DNA of 64,000 bases. It comes from Xestospongia bergquistia. Taxonomy: Eukaryota; Porifera; Demospongiae; Haplosclerida; Petrosiidae. Shown here piece by piece: positions 56,408 through 64,000 of this stretch. The stretch is taken from assembly GCA_963965975.1 (NCBI GenBank), contig OZ014412.1:8060708-8124707 (forward strand). The letters run 5' to 3'. Under the pieces are notes generated by a model that made no database searches, had not been told where the DNA came from, and worked only from the letters and a program-made list of their open reading frames with translations. Each line of letters opens with the position of its first letter. The stretch's first letter is position 1. The translations under genes were made by a program, and so were the position numbers.

Positions 56408-58572
56408 ATGAACTTTTTCCTACTTTGTGTGCTGCTACTGTTTAGACTAATAGGTAAGATCTTGGTATCACAGACTATGCTGTATTCTTCTACTTTTATA
56501 GAATGTCAAGTCATTAGTCTTGACTGTGGCATAGCAGACTCTTTGTGTCCATCAGTTCATCATCATGTTGTGTTGAGATGTAAGACAGTGCATCGTTATC
56601 TGGTGTGGAATATTAATAATCAATCCATTGAATTTACATCATCTAATCATATTAATGAGACAAGTACTAAAGGTCTGTTTCTGGCAACACTTGTTGCTAA
56701 TATTGAAAATGCCCCTATGATTTCTACTCTAAGTTTTAACTCCAGTCTTGTGTCTTTAAAAACTGTCATAGAATGTATTGATAATGCTGCCAATAATGGT
56801 ATTCGGCAATGTCAAACAATGCTTGCTGGTAAGTAAAACAACAATAAAGCACAAAACACTTTTGTATTTGATTAGTATGCTATTTCTGATAGTATTTTTA
56901 TTTTTCTCAAGTCACTTTCTCTTTCAAGTTGTTTGACAAAGTGATAGTTTAAAATATTGTAGCCACAGAGCCTAAATTGATCATTTATTATTCTGTTTCC
57001 TCATAGAACCTTCAGGAATCCCCACAAATTTGACACTGCAACAGCAACAACAAGATTCTTCAACGATTACATTGTTGTGGTCAACTCCTATCACAACCAA
57101 TAGTTTGTTGATCAACTATTATATAATTAAAGTAATCAATGATTCAATGAACAATACCTGGACGACAAACTTGACAGAGATAACTATCAATGGGCTGAAA
57201 AAAGGTGTGGTCTATCAAGTCAGTGTGAAAGCTGTTACATGTTATGGCAGTCTATTAGGGAATGAGTCTTTAATATTAGTACAATTGACAAGTAAGAGAT
57301 TTAGAATAAGGGTAAGAGTGATTGTTCTTTTGGTATGAATTTATTAATTTTTAAAAAATTGTTTCAGTCGTAGTGTTATTGTATACAAGTGGTCACTATA
57401 ATACACAACAAACTTCTTAGAATTACACTAACTATTGTTTTTACCATCATTATGGCACACATTGAAAAACAAACATTAATTGTGTGCCAACTATAAGGGT
57501 ATTTTACAAATGTTCATTGAAAATATGTTTCTTTTAATACAAAATAACTCTATAACAAAGGACACAATTAATGTTTTCTTAGTCACTTTATCAGTTGTTT
57601 AAACAAATATGTGATTATGGTCAACTTAATAGTATTCATGAACATCATCTACCACTTTGTCATATTACAGATGACCCATCACCTTCTGCTTCATTCACAT
57701 CCACTCAGTCAACTGTGGTGCTTTCTACTTCATCATCAACTTTGTATTCACAAACAATTACCTCATTAGCCAATTCTAGTCCAACCAGTATTACTACTGG
57801 ACTACATACTAGTACTGTCATTAGTACGGAAACTAATACAGGTATCATTGTTATTAACTGTATAGATATGAGTAACAGAGGTGTATGTTTAGCTACAGTA
57901 AATTTGATATGTCAAATGACCTATCTACTCAAGATCAGTTTCTATATAGAGCATGTTTGCATATGTTTTCTAAAGTGTGTTAGTTGTTTTATATAACAGT
58001 ATATAGGCACATGTGTATATTGTAAATGTATCTTTAACTAGTGTGTAATGCTTGGTAACTTTTACTAGCACTTAAAGTTATTAATGATATTCTTATATCA
58101 TTAGAGGTCCAATCAACTCTAACACCAATATCTCCAACTGTCTCAACACAAGAGACAACAAACCCTACAATAAACACATCAAATGATTCTGGTTAGTTTA
58201 TATTGATGGTATTGAACAAACAAATAATTCTTTCTTGTAGACTCAATATTATGGACAATGCTTATAATAAGTGGAACAATAGGAGCATTCATTACACTTT
58301 TCCTATTATCTATTGTTAGTTTGTCTGTATCCATTATATGTTTGTTACAAAAAGCCAGAAGAACTTCACCCACTAAAGGTGTCATCGAAACGTCTTCTCT
58401 ACCACCTTTGACCTTTAGTCAAGAAGTGACTCATTCAACAGAGCCAATGACTGATATTAAGTTATGTAAAAATCCATGTTTTAAAGATTCTTATCAAGTG
58501 GAGGACTATTATCCTGTAATTTTAAACGTACCTAAGCTAGCAATAGGTAATAGTAGAACAGAATTGGTTTAA
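56408..58572 (+). CDS. G4: Ig-FN3-stalk-TM receptor
   Basis: Exons: 56408-56453, 56502-56828, 57007-57291, 57671-57841, 58105-58191, 58241-58572; 415 residues. The Ig exon is of the short type, as in G2, with its own changes in the variable stretch (VWNINNQSIEFTSSNHINETSTKGLF). The tail is one residue shorter than in G2 (VIETSSLPPLTF, KDSYQVEDYY). FN3, stalk and membrane exons are close to the other copies. It sits 600 bases after intact F and converges with H4. Confidence 0.85.
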
Positions 58573-58745
58573 TAAACTCAATGTTTTTAATTAATTAACA
58601 GTTTATTACTTGTGTGTTTTTAAATATAAAAACACAAAAGGTATATTTTTAAATATAAAATAAAGACTCTGTTTGTCAACAGACCTAAAATGAACTCAAA
58701 AATCAAAATTTTTAACAAGAGACATACTTTAAGGATTTGTCTTAT

Positions 58746-59774
58746 TTATTTGAGGATTACAATAAGCAATGCCAGGACTATAACCACCAACACAGCAGAT
58801 TTATCTAAGGAACAATATAAATTAATTATATAGTATATATATTTTGTATCTTGATTACGTACTTATAGTACTGCAGTTTATTACAACAGAAGGTGGGGTT
58901 GATGGAGCTGGTGTTTTGTCATCTTTGTCATCTTCTATAAGAATCTTAATACTTTTTGATGGCTTACTTTCACCATTACAGTTTACTGCTATTACAATGA
59001 CATTATATTCACCAGGTTTAAGACCCATGAGTATGACAGAAGTTGATCCGATTCTCTTTAAAGTCTGAATAATCCTACCAGAATTTGATAGTAAGACTTT
59101 GTAATAGTCTACATGAGAGTTATCTGATGTCCATGTAAGTAGTGGTTCTTCGCAAATGGTTACTGCTACACTGCGAGGAGCAATTGGTATTTCTTTGATA
59201 ATATAGAAGTTAAGAAAAGTTTAACGTATTGTCTTACTTTTAAGTTTAACTTGACAATTTTTATTAAATGAGTCTGATTGTGGCTGAAGACAAGTTACAT
59301 TGATAGCATTACTCTTGTGCACTGGGTTCAACTTAAACTGTAGTTGACTGGTCACCATTTGATCAATAGCTTTGTAAACAAGTTTAGCTTGAATATTCTT
59401 CATAAAACAGGGACTTGATGAATTGTGGAGATCATTAACTTGATGGATATATCCAAAATTGATTTGGCATTGTGAATTAACAAGCCACCCAATACCATTT
59501 CCAGGGACAGTGCATTGAGCACTGATCTCCTGTCCTATGCAAATTTCTTGAAGTGACTGACAGTGGAAGAGTGGTTGTTGTGTCCACCCACTTCCAAGTA
59601 CTATAGAGGAAATAATGAATATGGTATCATTTTTATGATTAGACACTTCACCAATATTCATATGATATATTGTTATACTATAAGGAGGCACTGATGATGT
59701 GTGTTTACCAAATCACACTGTACACATGATTGACACTTACAATTGAGTAGGAAAATGATACAGCAATATTTCAT
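58746..59774 (-). CDS. H4: Ig-FN3-anchored protein
   Basis: Exons, 5' to 3': 59741-59774, 59238-59600, 58863-59192, 58746-58804; 261 residues. It is closest to H2 in the Ig domain (LFHCQSLQEIC, INFGYIHQVNDLHN) but has VHKSNAIN for VDKSNAIN, and the anchor ends AILK-like as in H1 (LLIVILK). Confidence 0.8.
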
Positions 59775-60099
59775 GCTATTTTAGATATCTTTCTATGATC
59801 AGTTCAACAATGTTGTCTTGACAGATTTGATATCACGCACGTTTTTAGTAGAACACTAGCTTGTCAATTTTATGAAGCTAAACTTGATATACTAATATAT
59901 ATATATATATATATACAGTGTCGAAGCACCCAATATTAGTAAAATCACCATATCCATCATCCATAGCATGATTTTGCAATTGCAATGTTATTCATGTCAA
60001 CCTATCGCAGACAGCACAGCAATCCAAGTCAAAACAAGTTATGAATAGGATAAAATTTTGTTGATTTTGCAAAAAGATGTCAAATAGATTTTCACTTCA

Positions 60100-61182
60100 T
60101 TAAATTCAAACAATATTGCTCCTTATCATGTGCCATTTGTTTCAAAATTATTTAGTCAAACTACATACCATTGTTCGTATTGTTCCTTAGTCTCCAACAA
60201 ACCAGTGTTAGTAACACAATTAGAATCTGTCAAAAGTTTTGGGTGGTACTACCAGTGATTCAGTTACATCACTGATATCTCTAATTGGTCACTATCCTAA
60301 CAGTATCATTTGCACATACTTTGCTATATAACAGGAATTACTATACACTATATAAACCTTGCAGTTACAACTGAAAGCAGAGTACTAATGGATGGACAAC
60401 TAGTATCTTTAACATGGAACACATTCTATGATAGTGAGAACAACATTATTGGATATGGTACACAAATCCAAATAACTGACCTCACCTCTCTTATTATTAG
60501 TACAGAGTTTAATACAATATTTAACACTCTGATGTAGTGATTTAGCTGGTCTATTGTTATTCATGTAGTACTGGATAGTACTAATGTTTCTGTAACAGCT
60601 AATGGTCCTACAACTAATGTTACAGTTCCAACTGATAATCTTAATATTAATCCTACAATTCCAAATGATTTTGCGAGTTGTTTTGACTTGCAATTTGTTA
60701 ATAAGTAATTCTTTAATTTCTATCATATATTTACAGTTAGTTGTAATCATTCCTGTGTTAATGGTACTTGTGTGGATACTAATGTGTGTGCTTGTGGAGA
60801 AGGTTATAAAGGAGACACTTGTAATACTACTGATAATGATATATATCTATATATATGTAATCACAATATAATTTGTTAACATTATATTTACCCTGTGGTC
60901 AAAATCCTTGTAATGGTGGTATATGTCAATATCATGTTGGTAATTATATCTGTCATTGTCTACCTGGTTTTACTGGAGTATTCTGTGAGGACAAATTACC
61001 ATCAAGTAGTAAGTACATACGTGAATATTATGTATTTGATTAATTTAAACTCTTATAGGTCAAAGTACTAATCTTGGTGTTATTGTTGGAGTAGGTCTGG
61101 GAGTACCACTATTTGTAATAGTGATAGCAGTTATAGTAATAATCCTGTTGCTTTTTTTACAACGGAAGAAGAAACTTTAAAA
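60100..61182 (+). pseudogene. Ruined F-type receptor, cassette 5
   Basis: The layout is that of 37390-38485, but less decayed: the first EGF keeps GEGYKGDTCNTT and the second keeps its last cysteine (FCEDKL). The stalk is shorter by about 30 bases. The membrane exon again ends at RKKKL. The signal peptide, most of IgGFc, IPT, AMOP and VWD are absent. Confidence 0.75.
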
Positions 61183-61572
61183 AACAAGCCAAAATAGGTG
61201 TTGTATATATAGTTGAGTTTTCTGGTATTTTGTAGTTTCTAGCTGTTTCAGTTAATATGTTTTTTGGTGAACCAATTATATTAAGTTATTCTTATTTTAG
61301 TGTGGTATATGTAATATCTAGAACAACTTTCTTAAAACATATAATGTGATCACTTGTTCTGGAAATTTCATAATTAATGCAAATAAACAGGCTAGAAGAA
61401 TAGATTGAGAGCTATTATTTGAAGTATTTGTCACAAACATATACTTCATACTGGTATTATAATATCAGTTAGGTACATAATTTGGGTTCACATTCCTAAA
61501 ATTCACATTACATCATAGATTGGGAACACTATCTAAGTTCAGTTTACATTTCTTCCTAGTATGTTTTGATAA

Positions 61573-61589
61573 CTCTTTCACTGAAAGAG
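61573..61589. promoter_or_regulatory. Palindromic GAS-like site upstream of G5
   Basis: Exact copy of the 17-base palindrome, about 165 bases before the start codon. Confidence 0.4.
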
Positions 61590-61752
61590 GTGGGTTCAGT
61601 TCAGGACAAGACCACAACAACTCTGAATGAAGTGTAGGAAGTAGGGGGAGTTCTAAAAAGAACTGTTTGTGTACAGAAAAGAAGACAACAATGAGTTAAA
61701 TATCATCATTTAGAGAGAGAGAGAGAAACTAGTATAAGACTGTGTTTTAACT

Positions 61753-63749
61753 ATGAACTTTCTCCTACTTTGTGTGCTGCTACTGTTTAGACTAATAGGT
61801 AAGATCTTGGTATTACACTAAGACTAGTAATAATGGTCTGTTTTTGGGAAGAGTTGTTGCAAATATTGAAAATGCCCCTATGATTTCTACCCTAAGTTTT
61901 AACTCCAGTCTTGTGTCTTTAGGAACTGTCATAAAATGTATTGACAATGCTGCCAATAATGGTGTTCAGCAATGTCAAACAATGCTTGCTGGTAAGTAAA
62001 ACAACAATAAAGCACAAAACACTTTTGTGTTTGATTAGTATGCTATTTCTGATAGTATTTTTATTTTTTTCAAGTCACTTTGTCTTTCAAGTTGTTTGAC
62101 AAAGTGATAGTTTAAAATATTGTAGTCACAGAGCCTAAATTGATCATTTATTATTCTGTTTCCTCATAGAACCTTCAGGAATCCCCACAAATTTGACACT
62201 GCAACAGCAACAACAAGATTCTTCAACGATTACATTGTTGTGGTCAACTCCTATCACAACCAATAGTTTGTTGATCAACTATTATATAATCAAATTAATC
62301 AACAATTCAATGAACAACACCTGGACGACAAACTTGACAGAGATAACTATAAATGAGCTGAAAAAAGGTGTGATCTATCAAGTCAGTGTGAAAGCTGTTA
62401 CATGTTATGGCAGTCTATTAGGGAATGAGTCTTTAATATTAGTACAATTGACAAGTAAGACATTTACAATAAGTATAAGAGTGATTGTTCTTTTGGTATG
62501 AATTTATTAAATTTTTTTAAATTGTTTCAGTTGTAGTGTTATTTAATACAAGTGGTCACTATAATACACAACAAACTTCTTAGAATTACACTAACTATTG
62601 TTTTCACCATCATTATGACACACATTGAAAAACAAACATTAATTGTGTGCCAACTATAACAGTATTTTACAAATTTTCATTGAAAATATGTTTCTTTTAA
62701 TACAAAATAACTCTATAACAAAGGACACAATTAATGTTTTCTTAGTCACTTTCTTAGTATCAGTTGTTTAAACAAATATGTGATTATGATCAACTTAATA
62801 GTATTCACGAACATCATCTACCACTTTATCATATTACAGATGACCCATCACCATCTGCTTCATTCACATCCACTTCGTCAACTGTGGTGCTTTCTCCTTC
62901 ATCATCAACTTTGTATTCACAAACAATTACCTCATTAGCCAATTCTAGTCCAACCAGTATTACTACTGGACTACATACTAGTACTGTCATTAGTACTGAA
63001 ACTAATAAAGGTATCATTGTTATTAACTGTAGAGTTATGAGTAACAGAGGTGTATGTTTAGCTACAGTAAATTTGATATGTCAAATGACCTATCTACTCA
63101 AGATCAGTTTCTATATAGAGCATGTTTGCATATGTTTTCTAAAGTGTGTTAGTTGTTTTATATAACAGTATATAGGCACATGTGTATATTGTAAATGTAT
63201 CTTTAACTAGTGTGTAATGCTTGGTAACTTTTACTAGCACTTAAAAGTTATTAATGATATTCTTATATCATTAGAGGTCCAATCAACTCTAACACCAATA
63301 TCTCCAACTGTCTCAACACAAGAGACAACAAACCCTACAATAAACACATCAAATGACTCTGGTTAGTTTATATTGATGGTATCGAACAAACAAATGATCA
63401 TTTCTTTCTCATAGACTCAATATTATGGACAATGCTTATAATAAGTGGAACAATAGGAGCATTTATTACACTTTTCATATTATCTATTGTTAGTTTGTCA
63501 GTATCCATTATATGTTTGTTACAAAAAACCAGAAGAACTCCACCCACTAAAGGTATCATCGAAATGTCTTCTCCTCTACCACCTTTGACCTTTAGTCAAG
63601 AAGTGACTAATTCAACAGAGCCAATGACTGATATTAAATTATGTAAAAATCCATGTTTTAAAGATCCTTATCAAGTAGAGGACTATTATCCTGTAATTTT
63701 AAATGTACCTAAGCTAGCAATAGGTAATAGTAGAACAGAATTGGTTTAA
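61753..63749 (+). pseudogene. G5: G-type receptor with half of the Ig exon deleted
   Basis: Exons seen: 61753-61798, remnant of the Ig exon about 61813-61991, 62170-62454, 62840-63010, 63275-63361, 63415-63749. A deletion runs from the first intron (after CTTGGTAT) into the Ig exon and removes the acceptor, the first cysteines and the core Trp. The remaining Ig sequence is G1-like (KTSNNGLFLGRVV). The other exons are intact. Because exon 1 and the FN3 exon are both phase 1, direct joining would give a 307-residue Ig-less receptor (signal peptide-FN3-stalk-membrane-tail). So it is either a pseudogene or a working variant; the sequence alone cannot decide. Confidence 0.6.
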
Positions 63750-63929
63750 TAAACTCAATGTTTTTAATTAATTAACAGTTTATTACTTTGGTGATTAAAT
63801 TTTTAAAAAAGGTAAACTTTTAAGGTATGTTTTTAAATATAAAATAAAGACTCTGTTTGTCAACAGACCTAAAATGAACTCAAAAATCAAAATTTTTAAC
63901 AAGAGACATACTTTAAGGATTTGTCTTGT

Positions 63930-64000
63930 TTAGTTGAGGATTACAATGAACAATGCCAGGACTATAACCACCAACACAGCAGATTTATCTAAGGAACAAT
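63930..64000 (-). CDS. H5: last exon only (cut by the window end)
   Basis: Exon 63930-63988 encodes the NKSAVLVVIVLALFIVILN anchor and stop, as in H2. The rest of the gene lies beyond the window, so the array continues. Confidence 0.75.
   Translation of the reverse strand, partial: CSLDKSAVLVVIVLALFIVILN

Larger units (their letters stand above)
33227..64000. repeat. Tandem array of F-G-H receptor cassettes
   Basis: The landmark GAACAACTTTCTTAAACATA..TGTGATCACTTGTTCTGG recurs near 33227, 38625, 44004, 56001 and 61321, giving periods of about 5.40, 5.38, 12.0 and 5.32 kb. Each unit carries a + strand G gene, a - strand H gene and the remains of (or, in unit 4, a complete) large F-type receptor. 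Introns and spacers are nearly as similar as exons, which points to recent duplication or continued gene conversion. The 12-kb period holds extra DNA: a rearranged pseudogene and intact F. Confidence 0.9.

Noticed and set aside
1-64000. Retroviral, LTR, Polinton or other virus-like elements; tRNA and rRNA genes
   Set aside because: None was seen on either strand by eye; only plain DNA transposons were found.

Overview
The window is animal nuclear DNA: AT-rich, with GT-AG introns mostly 45-120 bases long, nearly all in phase 1 at domain borders. It carries Ig, fibronectin III (FN3), EGF, IPT, AMOP and VWD modules joined to transmembrane segments and tyrosine-motif tails. Small introns, extracellular module shuffling and an early-animal style of signalling tail suggest a sponge, possibly a demosponge such as Amphimedon. 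That is an inference from style; no species marker was seen. There are no rRNA, tRNA or CRISPR features and no virus-like elements.

Layout. 1-6740: broken receptor exons and two degraded DNA transposons, a hAT element (1955-4194) and an IS630/Tc1/mariner-like element (about 4909-6733). 6858-16146: two paralogous receptors on the + strand (A and C), signal peptide-Ig-FN3x3-transmembrane, with fragments of further paralogs between them. C has a tail with NPxY, ITIM and ITSM-like motifs; A has lost most of these. 18487-30645: two large convergent receptors, D (+) and E (-), with an IgGFc-binding-like N-terminal domain, IPT, an Ig-like spacer, AMOP, VWD, EGFs and a transmembrane segment. D ends in a 250-residue tail with YEEI and other ITIM-type sites and ten NPxY motifs in a tandem repeat. 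30985-33070: pseudogene pieces of this large class.

33227-64000: a tandem array of about 5.4-kb cassettes. Each has an F-type large receptor (ruined in most units), then a + strand G gene (Ig-FN3-Ser/Thr stalk-transmembrane), then a convergent - strand H gene (Ig-FN3-C-terminal hydrophobic anchor). There are five G copies (G3 with duplicated stalk exons, G5 with a damaged Ig exon), four complete H copies and a fifth cut by the window edge. One F gene (51264-55802) is intact and ends with a YEEM motif.

Taken together this is a multigene surface-receptor complex built from large adhesive mucin/FCGBP-like receptors and small Ig/FN3 receptors. It shows recent duplication, rearrangement, exon gain and loss, and pseudogene formation. 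That pattern resembles recognition-receptor clusters in other animals, but a recognition role here is inference. Gene models were built by reading splice sites by eye; exon lengths and phases agree across paralogs, which is the main support for them.
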